Source of the DNA: an uncultured beta proteobacterium
GTDB lineage: Bacteria; Pseudomonadota; Gammaproteobacteria; Burkholderiales; Burkholderiaceae
Direction: 5' to 3'
DNA length: 39,589 nt
Assembly (NCBI GenBank): GCA_903892315.1
Contig: CAITHY010000074.1
Location: 1 to 39,589, forward strand
The translations under genes and the position numbers were made by a program. Below, piece by piece: positions 32,770-39,589 of this stretch. Position 1 is the stretch's first letter. Every line of letters starts with the position of its first letter. The notes under the pieces were generated by a model. The model was not told the DNA's origin and ran no database searches. It was given only the letters and a program-made list of their open reading frames with translations.

Positions 32770-32827
32770 GTGTGTAGTGCCGCCTACACACTTTCCTAAT
32801 CTCACAAGCGTTACTTAAAGTGACGCT
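32770..32827. repeat. Paired-hairpin repeat
   Basis: Hairpin A is GTGTGTAG-tgccgc-CTACACAC (32770-32791) and hairpin B is AGCGTTACT-taa-AGTGACGCT (32807-32827). The next 75 bp match those following the copy at 2936. It is ~60 bp after the HxlR stop codon. Confidence 0.85.
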
Positions 32828-32901
32828 CACTTGACCAAACCTCACCAATACTTTCTAAACCCTACTTTTTATGAGTTTTAGGGTATGTTTAGGTTCTCAG
32901 G

Positions 32902-33090
32902 TTATGAGAGCAGACATCCAAAGAAAACCACTAGGATTTCAAGAGGTTACAGCGTCTTATTATCGGTGTGTAGCGTTTTGTGTAGTGGATTTAATCTAAT
33001 TAGAAGAACTGCTGACTCACTCTTTGGTTTTGAAAACCAAGGAAAATTTGGAACAGCCGTTTAGCACTTGGTTGCTCCAAAGTGGTTTTA
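32902..33090. repeat. TTATGAG element, copy 4
   Basis: The same order as copy 1: TTATGAGAGCAGACATCC, a GTGTGTAG/GTGTAGTG pair (32966-32987), CTTTGGTTTT/AAAACCAAG hairpin, and GTTGCTCCAAAG at the end. The left flank equals that of copy 1. It separates the HxlR gene from the catalase-like gene. Confidence 0.85.
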
Positions 33091-33164
33091 ATGATTTTTA
33101 CTTTCTAATACTTTGACTTACTGTAATAAATAAAGCACAAGGAAATAATCTACCCCTTTTACTT

Positions 33165-34154
33165 TTATCTGCCAGTCAATCGCTTCGCATAAGAATCGGC
33201 ATACGCTGGGGATCTAAAGAGGAGTACAGGGTCATTAGTTGGTGCAATTCCTTGGGCCATGACTAAGGGATCAAAATTAATCTTCTCGCATGCCCCACCC
33301 TGCTGTGGACTAGCGGAATTCAGTGTTAGAACACCTGCTTTAATTTGCTTACGGTCAGTAGGCCAATAAACCGTCGGATTTGATTGCTCATCGGTAGGCT
33401 CACCAATTGTCAAAATCATATTCCAACGTACAGGACCAGTCTTTGTTCTAGCCATGATCTCATCATCTAAAAATCTCGTCGGTGCAGTTTTTAACTGTTC
33501 ATCGCTCAGACGCTTGACTCCATCTTGAGGGACAAAACGCCATTTCACTAAGGTAGTTTTATCTGCCTTATTAATGAACTTGAAGGTATGGATACTATAA
33601 AAATCACTATTGGCGTAACTAGTTACTGGATTATTTTTAGCCAGGTACTCTACCAGCGCTTGTGCATCAGGATGACTAGCCTTAAATGCTGCTTGCTTTT
33701 CAGGATCTGGCTTGCCAGTAGCCGGATCTGGGGTATTGGCTACTACTCCATCATAAAAGGACTGCGGAGTAGCAGCGCCAAACACGGGCACATTGAGCAT
33801 GGTGAAATGCTGCACTTTTCTTTGAGGAAGCTCAAACTCCAGCGCCATTCCTCTGGGGTTTCTTGCGGTATCGGGAATTTTTAAACTGCCACCAGCTAGT
33901 GAGAATCTACCAATGACGGGAATAGTCTTTCCAGAAAACAATGGTGAAGTCGTATACGCTTGAATGGATTTATCCCCAGTAAATGAACCAGCCACACAAA
34001 CACCATTAATGTGATTACGCCTTTGACCAGGCGTCGTGCCATATTGTTTTTCTATAGCACCTACCACCTGATCTGCGCTTACTTGATCTTCTGCAAACGA
34101 TGAACCTGCCAAAAGTAATGATGCAACACACAAGTATATTTTGATACGAAACAT
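33165..34154 (-). CDS. Periplasmic catalase-family peroxidase (SrpA-like)
   Basis: 329 residues. A signal peptide (MFRIKIYLCVASLLLAGSSFA) exports it. The catalase core is short: the distal His is in QRRNHINGVCVAGSF, then NPRGMALEFELP, HFTMLNVPVFGAATPQSFYD, and the haem-ligand Tyr region RSPAYADSYAKR near the C-terminus. Catalase-related peroxidases of this size lack the flavodoxin-like and N-terminal arm regions of true catalases and mostly oxidise organic substrates with H2O2. It is monocistronic between a repeat and the exported MmgE/PrpD gene, both on the minus strand. Confidence 0.9.
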   Translation of the reverse strand: MFRIKIYLCVASLLLAGSSFAEDQVSADQVVGAIEKQYGTTPGQRRNHINGVCVAGSFTGDKSIQAYTTSPLFSGKTIPVIGRFSLAGGSLKIPDTARNPRGMALEFELPQRKVQHFTMLNVPVFGAATPQSFYDGVVANTPDPATGKPDPEKQAAFKASHPDAQALVEYLAKNNPVTSYANSDFYSIHTFKFINKADKTTLVKWRFVPQDGVKRLSDEQLKTAPTRFLDDEIMARTKTGPVRWNMILTIGEPTDEQSNPTVYWPTDRKQIKAGVLTLNSASPQQGGACEKINFDPLVMAQGIAPTNDPVLLFRSPAYADSYAKRLTGR

Positions 34155-34346
34155 ATCTGACCTTTCTTGAGCGTTTTATGCAGTAAACCACAAATATAAA
34201 GATGGCGCTTAGGCCAGAAAGTAGACGCAACCCTCAATTGAAAAATACCCCAGGCGGCTCTCTTGATGCGATTAATCGCCACTTACTGCTTAAATGATTC
34301 TAAAACGCCTTATAAAGCTTCTTGTTCAACTCGCCCATAGAGATCA

Positions 34347-35849
34347 CTATCTCGTTAATTGTTTTGCCAGCTGTTCAATATTGCCAATATTCTCAAAATT
34401 TCTTACTAGCGCAATGACGTTCTCCGCTTTCTTGTGTGGGAACTTCGCAAAGTCAGTATTTTGTAAAAACTTGACCGCCACCTCGTCATAACTCATAGGG
34501 TCAGCCGGACTACCCTTTCCAAAGTCTGCACGACCTGAGATAGTTCGGCCATCAGCCATTTTGATATCAATGATGGTTGTCATCTTGTCGTATCCAGCTG
34601 CCTCAGCTACAGGGTCGACAACAAAATCAACCTTCTCAATCATTGCCTTCACATCTGGACGATTGACTACCTGATCATTAAATTGCGCCAAGCCTGCTTG
34701 ACCCTCCAAGAGCAAGATCGCCATACAAAATTCCATGGAAAATTTTGCTTGAAGCTCATTAGTGGGTCGATGATGTATGAGTGCGTTTGGCATATTACTG
34801 TTTGTACCTACTCGCACCCGAACTACATCTTTTGCCTTTATATTGTTTGCCTTAATAAGCCTTTGCATCTCTGTCATACCAGGGTGATTTAGTGAGCCAC
34901 ATGGAAAAGGCTTAATCGATATTCCAGGATCATCAAATGTCCAGGGGTTGCCAAGCTTTCCTTGAATAGCCTTGACATCATATCCACCGCCAGCAGCATT
35001 AAAAAATCCTCTGGGGGCTTCTAGAATTTTATCGGCTGCAGTCCAACCTCCCTGAGCAAATTGTGCCGCAACCACTCCACTTTCTGCGGCTCTTCCTGCA
35101 TGAAAGGGTTTGGTCATCGTTCCAAAGTTTTCCCTCAAGCCAGCTGCCTCACTTGCGGCAATGGACAGAGCTCTAATAGTGGTTGGGACATCAAGATGCA
35201 ATAGTTTTGCAGCGGCAGCGGCAGACCCAATAGCCCCTAAAGTTCCCGTTGAATGAAATCCTGCTTGGTAGTGGCGCGGATTGATTGCCTCAGCAACCTT
35301 ACATGCTACTTCCACTCCAATCTGGTAAGCCAGCATCACTTCTTTACCACTTGATTTTGTCAATTGACCAATAGCCAAAGCTGATGGTAAAACGGGTGCA
35401 GTAGGATGGGTTAATAAACCATAAACACGATCTTTAGCTACAGCAAGCTGAGTGTCATCATAATCATCAGCATGAATATCAATGCCATTTGCAAATGCCG
35501 AAAATCGAGGGGCGGTGGTGATATTAGTGCCAATAATAATTGCCGGCCCAGAACGAATATTGAGGCTAGCAATGTGCTTACGGACAATGTCACCTAACTC
35601 TGTTGAGCTTCCAGAAATTGCTAAGCCCAGGCCATCCAGAAATGATTTTTTACCAAGTGCTAAGGTCGATGCAGGAATATTGTCAAACTGGGTATTGCAG
35701 ATAAATTCTGCTACGTAGCGAGTCAAACCCTCACCCACTACATTAGCTTTAGCTTCACCTGCTGCGAATACATTGCCGATCATGCCAGCTTGTGCCAAAA
35801 GCAAAGTAGTGCCTTTTAAGAAAAGACGGCGATCGCTATTCTCATTCAT
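34347..35849 (-). CDS. MmgE/PrpD family protein with a Tat signal peptide
   Basis: 500 residues. The N-terminus DRRLFLKGTTLLLAQAG followed by MIGNVFAAG is a twin-arginine signal, so the folded enzyme should be in the periplasm. The body is a full MmgE/PrpD protein: KKSFLDGLGLAISGSS, GIDIHADDYDDTQL, AGFHSTGTLGAIGSAAAAAK, NFGTMTKPFHAGRAAESG, and SIKPFPCGSLNHPGMTEM. It is a distant paralogue of the cytosolic copy at 9241-10584. Most family members are cytosolic dehydratases or decarboxylases, so export is unusual. The natural substrate is unknown. Confidence 0.9.
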   Translation of the reverse strand: MNENSDRRLFLKGTTLLLAQAGMIGNVFAAGEAKANVVGEGLTRYVAEFICNTQFDNIPASTLALGKKSFLDGLGLAISGSSTELGDIVRKHIASLNIRSGPAIIIGTNITTAPRFSAFANGIDIHADDYDDTQLAVAKDRVYGLLTHPTAPVLPSALAIGQLTKSSGKEVMLAYQIGVEVACKVAEAINPRHYQAGFHSTGTLGAIGSAAAAAKLLHLDVPTTIRALSIAASEAAGLRENFGTMTKPFHAGRAAESGVVAAQFAQGGWTAADKILEAPRGFFNAAGGGYDVKAIQGKLGNPWTFDDPGISIKPFPCGSLNHPGMTEMQRLIKANNIKAKDVVRVRVGTNSNMPNALIHHRPTNELQAKFSMEFCMAILLLEGQAGLAQFNDQVVNRPDVKAMIEKVDFVVDPVAEAAGYDKMTTIIDIKMADGRTISGRADFGKGSPADPMSYDEVAVKFLQNTDFAKFPHKKAENVIALVRNFENIGNIEQLAKQLTR

Positions 35850-36013
35850 ACCTGTCTCCTAATTATTTTTATTGGTTATGCATCTATATATCTAGATATT
35901 ATCGAGCAAGTATGCTCTTTATGAATGCTGGCACTCCTACTGGTATACCCTGAAGCACGTATGAACTGCTGTCAATTTAGGTCCACGACCAAAGAGAGTT
36001 TTTCTATAGTAAA

Positions 36014-36826
36014 TCATTGCAGCAAAATGGGTTGATTCTGCAATAGTTTTGGTACTTGGGTTTGAGGTGCTGGCGGTCTGTAACCCAATGCACTATGGGG
36101 CCGTTCATGGTTGTAATGCATGACCCATTCCCCAACCACTACCTTAGCTTCTTGTAGGCTGTAAAAGATTTCTCCATCCAGCAAGTTATCTCTAAAAGTT
36201 CCGTTAAAGCTCTCACAAAAACCATTCTCCCAAGGACTGCCCGGAGTAATGTAAGCAGTCTTCACTCCTATGCCAGATAACCATTTACGCAACTCTTTGG
36301 CAATAAATTCTGGCCCATTATCTGAGCGTATGTGCTCTGGGATGCCGTGAGTAATCATAGCGTTGGCGAGCTGCTCAATCACTTGGATTGAACCAATTCT
36401 TCTGGCACAGTGGATCGTTAAACATTTTCTACTGAACTCATCAATCATCGTGAGCATCCGGATCTTGCCACCATACGCATCTCTAATGAACACAAAATCG
36501 TAACTCCACACATGGTTGGGGTGGGTCGCTCGCAGGCGCATGCAGCTTCCATCGTTTAGCCAGAGCCTGCCTCTAGGGGGCTGCTTTTGTGGGATTTTTA
36601 GACCTTCTTCCCGCCAAATGCGAGCCACCTTGCTTGTCGTAGTTTGCCCCCAACCAGCGCTGCGCATCATGCTGGCAATAAACCGATAACCGTATCTACC
36701 GTAGGTACTCGCCATCCGAACAACTTCAGCTCGTAGCGGCTCTTCATCATCTCGAGGCAATGGCATGTAGCGATAAGCGGACCTGGATAGCCCCACTAAA
36801 CTGCAGGCAGTCCGCTCAGAGACCAA
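36014..36826 (-). CDS. IS3-family transposase OrfB (DDE integrase core)
   Basis: 270 residues from the first non-ATG start; the frame stays open upstream to the slippery site at 36886 (LLSPARRKNAAQLL…), so the protein is probably made as an OrfAB fusion by -1 frameshifting. An HTH_21-type region (YGRYGYRFIASMMRSAGW) precedes the catalytic core with D in WSYDFVFIRD, D in IRSDNGPEF and E in NGFCESFNGTF. All three catalytic acids are present, so it may be active. Confidence 0.93.
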   Translation of the reverse strand: MVSERTACSLVGLSRSAYRYMPLPRDDEEPLRAEVVRMASTYGRYGYRFIASMMRSAGWGQTTTSKVARIWREEGLKIPQKQPPRGRLWLNDGSCMRLRATHPNHVWSYDFVFIRDAYGGKIRMLTMIDEFSRKCLTIHCARRIGSIQVIEQLANAMITHGIPEHIRSDNGPEFIAKELRKWLSGIGVKTAYITPGSPWENGFCESFNGTFRDNLLDGEIFYSLQEAKVVVGEWVMHYNHERPHSALGYRPPAPQTQVPKLLQNQPILLQ

Positions 36827-36873
36827 ATACTTGTCTATGAGCAGCTGCGCTGCATTTTTACGCCTAGCAGGGC

Positions 36874-37155
36874 TTAGAAGTTTCCCTTGATAACTTCCTT
36901 GAGCATCGCTTCTCGCAAGGAGAGATCGGCAACCAGTTTTTTGAGGCGGGTATTTTCCAGTTCTAGATCTTTGTACTTGCGAGCTTGGTCGACCTTCATG
37001 CCGCCATATATCTTGCGCCAGCGGTAATAGCTTTGCTCGACTGTGCCCACTTCTTTACAGGCTTGGGCTAGGGTTTTGCCGTTGGTTGTAAGAACATCAA
37101 TTTGACGCAATAAGGTGACGATTTGCTCGGGTTTGAGACGCTGACCTTTAGCCAT
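36874..37155 (-). CDS. IS3-family transposase OrfA (HTH_Tnp_1)
   Basis: 93 residues from ATG 37153-37155, preceded by AAAGGAG. A helix-turn-helix (PEQIVTLLRQIDVLTTNG, TLAQACKEVGTVEQSYYRWR) is followed by a leucine-zipper-like helix (LELENTRLKKLVADLSLREA). It binds the IS ends and supplies the N-terminus of the OrfAB transposase. Confidence 0.92.
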   Translation of the reverse strand: MAKGQRLKPEQIVTLLRQIDVLTTNGKTLAQACKEVGTVEQSYYRWRKIYGGMKVDQARKYKDLELENTRLKKLVADLSLREAMLKEVIKGNF

Positions 37156-37229
37156 ATTTAACACTCCTTTAAGTTGAAGATTATAAAAATCCTCTCTTTT
37201 GGAGTGGTACTAAAAATCAGGTCAGTTCA

Positions 37230-37520
37230 AGTAATTGCCTACTTACCCTTTCAACCTCTTACATGGAGCCTTAATTATGACGCTTTAAATCGTCACTAAA
37301 TTGCCATGTACGGAACGGCTGATGGGGTTGCTTTCTATAAGAAATGCTCCTAGTCACGATGATTTATCCCAGCTACGGCTGGGATTTTTTTGGGCATCGC
37401 TTTATAGCCCCCTCCCTAAGGCGGAAAAAGAATCCTTGAAATGGCAAGAAAATCAGAGCTAGGTAAAACAGTTTCTGAGCAAAAAAGTGTGATTCATCGG
37501 CTACATAAGCCACCAGAAGA
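37230..37520. other. Non-coding remnant between the IS and the hydrolase gene
   Basis: It contains a plus-strand terminator at 37366-37391 and, just before it, a short open stretch ending YGTADGVAFYKKCS that could be the tail of a plus-strand gene destroyed by the IS. A 27-codon ORF at 37441-37524 (MARKSELGKT…) is preceded by AAGGCGG at poor spacing. I recognise neither. Confidence 0.35.
37366..37391 (+). terminator. Intrinsic terminator
   Basis: ATCCCAGC-tacg-GCTGGGAT followed by seven T. No intact plus-strand gene lies upstream because the IS occupies that place, so the terminator looks left over from a disrupted gene. Confidence 0.85.
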
Positions 37521-38522
37521 CTAAACATCCATTTGAGATTGAATAAAGTCACACACTAAAAGGTTAAAAGGCGCTGGATGACCGGCCTTGGCAACTTCAA
37601 GAGTTTGGATGTTAGAAATAAAGCTCTTCGCACCTTCAACGCGCTGCTTAGTACAAATCTTTGAATCGCTACCGTAGATCAGCCCAACTTTCCCTTTAAA
37701 GCCATCTAAGGATTCGTGAAAGTTCATGCCCCATACATCAGCCTGATAGGACAAATCAAAATGACCTGGAAGTTGAACATCCGAGATGGCCTTTTCATCA
37801 ACACGCAAGTCCTCAGCCAACTCTCGTACCTCCCGAAAACCTAGGTCGTTTTTCATCGACTGATAAAGGGTATATAAAGAAGTCCAGTTAACAGTTAGTG
37901 CAATATCATTCAAAATGATTCCATAAATCTTTTTGCCAAATATTTGTGTAAGGTACATAGCCAAAACGCCTCCCATGCTCGTACCCAAAATGGTGATACG
38001 TTGGTGCGTCTTACCCTCAGTCAGTACGACACCTTGAATTAACTGGCTAATCTCTGAGAGATATAAAGACATCTTGTAGGTGCCATACTCACCAATGAAG
38101 TCAGATTCACCTCTACCAGAAAAGTCAATACTAATGACTTTGCAGTTTTCAAATTTTAAAAAATATGCGTGGATTATTGAAAAAGACTCTTTCGTTTCCA
38201 GCAACCCTGGCAGGCAAATGAGAATATTTTCCCCCGCCATATCACCAGATACGGTGTAGGCAATTTTTCGAGGATGGTCCACACCCTTGATCTGGAAGTA
38301 CAGCGTTCTTGGTAGGGCACTCTCCACTCTCACGCTCAATACAAGAGCAGTCCCCGGATTATCTTCTAGAGGTACAAACTGCAGCTCAGACTTGGTAGTC
38401 TCTGTGGCGGGTTCATGTGCTATTGAATCAATAGCGGAAGAATTCATCTGAAAAACAGGCCGCATTGACGTAATGACTTCTGCTTTAATTTCCATCAAGG
38501 CATCAAAAATCTTTTTTTTCAT
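37521..38522 (-). CDS. Alpha/beta-hydrolase-fold protein
   Basis: 333 residues from ATG 38520-38522; a TTG one codon upstream is also in frame. The hydrolase fold starts around residue 95 with ILICLPGLLETKESF, SIDFSGRGESDF, and the nucleophile elbow ILGTSMGGVLAMYL (Ser in GTSMGG). The acid Asp is in LIYGSDSKICTKQRV and the His in VAKAGHPAPFNL. The first ~90 residues are not part of the usual fold and resemble nothing I know. There is no signal peptide. It is related to lactone or ester hydrolases such as PcaD-like enzymes. It is alone between an IS and a repeat-bounded pair of small genes. Confidence 0.8.
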   Translation of the reverse strand: MKKKIFDALMEIKAEVITSMRPVFQMNSSAIDSIAHEPATETTKSELQFVPLEDNPGTALVLSVRVESALPRTLYFQIKGVDHPRKIAYTVSGDMAGENILICLPGLLETKESFSIIHAYFLKFENCKVISIDFSGRGESDFIGEYGTYKMSLYLSEISQLIQGVVLTEGKTHQRITILGTSMGGVLAMYLTQIFGKKIYGIILNDIALTVNWTSLYTLYQSMKNDLGFREVRELAEDLRVDEKAISDVQLPGHFDLSYQADVWGMNFHESLDGFKGKVGLIYGSDSKICTKQRVEGAKSFISNIQTLEVAKAGHPAPFNLLVCDFIQSQMDV

Positions 38523-38621
38523 CAACTCTACTCATCATAGTTTGGTGGGTCATAGACCTCAATCTAACTACTGTATAGAGTCTTAATGACAGAATTACTT
38601 AAAGTGCACCAAAATATGAAA

Positions 38622-38649
38622 TAAAAAGAGCTACCCGTGGGGTAGCTCT
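38622..38649 (-). terminator. Terminator of the small exported-protein genes
   Basis: On the minus strand, AGAGCTACCC-cac-GGGTAGCTCT followed by a T-run, 28 bp after the stop at 38677. Confidence 0.88.
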
Positions 38650-38676
38650 AATTAAAAAAACTAAATCAAAAAATAA

Positions 38677-39021
38677 TTAATTCGAAGTACCGGTTGTGTA
38701 GTCATAAGTAACCTTTGTGCTGGCAGTATTACTCTTTAATGCCAAGCTATGTAACGTTTCGACATCTTGTGTCACATCCTCTTTTGCAATTTCAAGAGCT
38801 GCTTTGACCTCCAACTTAACCTCCGGAATTTTATCTTCCAGTCTTTGAAATTTTGGATTAAATTCATCGGGCAAATGATGTGGATTATTTTCAGCCTTAA
38901 CAGCAGATTCTGAAATATTTGCCTGCACCTGTGTCACCACCAAACCAATTCCAATGCATGCAGTGCAGAACACTACAAAGCTAAAGCGTGGTCTTCGCCC
39001 GAAAAAATCATTGATTGGCAT
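38677..39021 (-). CDS. Small membrane-anchored or exported protein, unknown function
   Basis: 114 residues. A short basic N-terminus (MPINDFFGRRPR) is followed by one hydrophobic segment (FSFVVFCTACIGIGLVVTQ) ending in VQANIS, either a signal peptide or an anchor. The remainder is hydrophilic and helical, with many Glu and Lys (FQRLEDKIPEVKLEVKAALE). AGGAG lies 5-6 nt upstream of the ATG. I recognise no family. It follows the 51-residue exported peptide by 12 bp and shares its terminator. Confidence 0.65.
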   Translation of the reverse strand: MPINDFFGRRPRFSFVVFCTACIGIGLVVTQVQANISESAVKAENNPHHLPDEFNPKFQRLEDKIPEVKLEVKAALEIAKEDVTQDVETLHSLALKSNTASTKVTYDYTTGTSN

Positions 39022-39033
39022 CTTTATCTCCTA

Positions 39034-39189
39034 TTAGTAGGTCTGATCCTGTAAATGAGCTTGGTTAAAGTAAGAGGCTACTTGCTCAACTAGCGACAAG
39101 GGGTCTTGCTTTATTAGATTTGATGCTCCAACGGCGCCGCCAAAACAAAAGAATGCAAGTGCTGTAGCAATGTAATTAATTTTTTTCAT
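39034..39189 (-). CDS. Short exported peptide, unknown function
   Basis: 51 residues from ATG 39187-39189, directly after a strong GGAGGAG ribosome binding site; the longer frame to 39255 is not supported. The N-terminal part (MKKINYIATALAFFCFGGAVGA) is a signal peptide or membrane anchor, and the mature part is about 28 residues (SLVEQVASYFNQAHLQDQTY). It forms a two-gene unit with the next small gene. No family recognised. Confidence 0.55.
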   Translation of the reverse strand: MKKINYIATALAFFCFGGAVGASNLIKQDPLSLVEQVASYFNQAHLQDQTY

Positions 39190-39346
39190 ATCTTCTCCTC
39201 CATAAAAGTAAACAAACATAATTTTGTTTACTAATGTAGGCGTGAAATATGTCACTTACATGTAGATTTCATGACAAGTTAGTAGCTACTATTGCCCTAA
39301 AGCACCAATAAATTCCGTACTTATTTCTTTTGTGGTTGCAATACAA

Positions 39347-39405
39347 AATGTGAAGTGCCGCCTACATAATTTTCGAACTGCACAAGCGTTACTTAAAGTA
39401 ACGCC
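39347..39405. repeat. Paired-hairpin repeat next to the intact tRNA-Ile2
   Basis: A degraded hairpin A (ATGTGAAG-tgccgc-CTACATAA) and hairpin B (AGCGTTACT-taa-AGTAACGCC, 39385-39405). It abuts the tRNA terminator, which starts 11 bp later. Confidence 0.75.
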
Positions 39406-39415
39406 TACAAGACAA

Positions 39416-39441
39416 AACCCTCATCATTGCTGATGAGGGTT
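39416..39441 (-). terminator. Terminator of tRNA-Ile2
   Basis: On the minus strand, AACCCTCATCA-gcaa-TGATGAGGGTT followed by TT, 9 bp after the tRNA 3' end. The copies at 7695 and 16963 are variants of it. Confidence 0.88.
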
Positions 39442-39449
39442 TGCTTTTC

Positions 39450-39526
39450 TGGTGGGCCCACCAGGACTTGAACCTGGGACCAAAGGATTATGAGTCCTCT
39501 GCTCTAACCAACTGAGCTATGGGCCC
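39450..39526 (-). tRNA. tRNA-Ile2 (CAU), intact
   Basis: 77 nt with encoded CCA. Acceptor stem GGGCCCA/TGGGCCC, anticodon stem GAGGA/TCCTT around loop CTCATAA, and T arm with GTTCAAG. It lies 12 bp downstream of the rpoD stop codon, as part of the same minus-strand unit. The CAU anticodon would be read as Ile2 after lysidine modification; elongator tRNA-Met is the less likely alternative. Confidence 0.93.
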
Positions 39527-39538
39527 GTTAGTCTTGGA

Positions 39539-39589
39539 TCAATCTTCTTCGAGGAAGGTCTTGAGTTTGTCGCTACGGCTTGGATGACG
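39539..39589 (-). CDS. rpoD: RNA polymerase sigma-70 factor RpoD, last 16 residues
   Basis: Only the C-terminal end is in the window: RHPSRSDKLKTFLEED then TGA. The sequence RHPSRSxxLRxFL is the strongly conserved end of region 4.2 of the housekeeping sigma factor. The rest of the gene lies beyond the right edge. Confidence 0.9.
   Translation of the reverse strand, partial: RHPSRSDKLKTFLEED

Larger units (their letters stand above)
35962..37229 (-). mobile_element. IS3-family insertion sequence (IS407-like), apparently complete
   Basis: About 1268 bp. The ends are imperfect inverted repeats beginning TGAACTG on the left and, read inward, TGAACTGACCTGATTTT on the right. Both orfA and orfB are open, with a G GGA AAC slippery heptamer (minus strand, 36880-36886) just before the orfA stop. 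No clean target duplication is visible: the flanks are CGTA on the left and AGTA on the right, with GTA shared if the right end is shifted by one base. Confidence 0.85.

Noticed and set aside
2936..33090. Integron attC sites with gene cassettes
   Set aside because: The hairpins lack GTTRRRY/RYYYAAC core sites, modules are multi-gene operons, and no integron integrase is present. tRNA-directed integration explains the heptamer better.
39034..39255. Longer start for the 51-residue peptide
   Set aside because: The strong GGAGGAG lies inside the extended frame just before the ATG at 39189, which begins a normal signal peptide.
39450..39526. Elongator tRNA-Met
   Set aside because: The anticodon CAU alone allows it, but body resemblance to tRNA-Ile2 and the Azoarcus-type intron in its sister gene favour Ile2.

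Overview
The window looks like chromosomal DNA of a low-GC freshwater betaproteobacterium of the Burkholderiaceae, most likely Polynucleobacter or a close relative. The reasons are an AT-rich sequence with full Burkholderiales gene content (Bug/TctC solute-binding proteins, IclR regulation, CaiB-type CoA transferases), the 3' end of rpoD followed by tRNA-Ile2(CAU) at the right edge, and a group I intron almost identical in its core to the Azoarcus tRNA-Ile intron. The genus is inferred from content, not from a search.

Layout, left to right. 1-780: end of a Spy/CpxP-like LTXXQ gene and a small membrane protein. 794-2902: aldo/keto reductase, YghU-type glutathione transferase and tRNA-Cys. 3.3-6.5 kb: a module of NarL-type response regulator, hybrid histidine kinase and outer-membrane barrel protein. 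6.5-7.7 kb: gene-poor. 7.7-8.4 kb: a tRNA-Ile2(CAU) gene split by a 215-nt group I intron, followed by repeats. 8.4-16.8 kb: an IclR-headed, eight-gene minus-strand operon resembling the itaconate (citramalyl-CoA) pathway cluster of Pseudomonas. 17.0-17.3 kb: a truncated tRNA-Ile2 3' half joined to a repeat. 17.3-32.7 kb: a minus-strand catabolic operon (CoA ligase, Fe-alcohol dehydrogenase, thioesterase, CoxG-crotonase fusion, three-subunit molybdenum hydroxylase, lactonase-like metallohydrolase, SDR, aldehyde dehydrogenase, PaaY-like protein, nitroreductase), with a divergent solute-binding protein and a tandem HxlR regulator. 32.8-39.4 kb: a periplasmic catalase-like peroxidase, a Tat-exported MmgE/PrpD protein, an IS3-family element, an alpha/beta hydrolase and two small exported proteins. 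39.4-39.6 kb: intact tRNA-Ile2 and rpoD.

The modules are separated by related non-coding repeats: paired hairpins, GGTGTGTAG words, and a ~190-bp element beginning TTATGAG. TTATGAG is exactly the complement of the seven-base anticodon loop of tRNA-Ile2, and the sequence on its left changes completely from copy to copy. One copy is fused at this heptamer to a tRNA-Ile2 3' half. This is what repeated tyrosine-recombinase integration into the anticodon loop of tRNA-Ile2 would leave behind. No integrase gene is present.

The two large operons each look like a complete route for an organic acid. The first would convert a C5 dicarboxylate through its CoA thioester, hydration and lyase cleavage to acetyl-CoA and pyruvate. 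The second would activate an acid to its CoA ester, hydroxylate it with a molybdenum enzyme, open a lactone and remove CoA, resembling furoate catabolism. The substrates are inferred.
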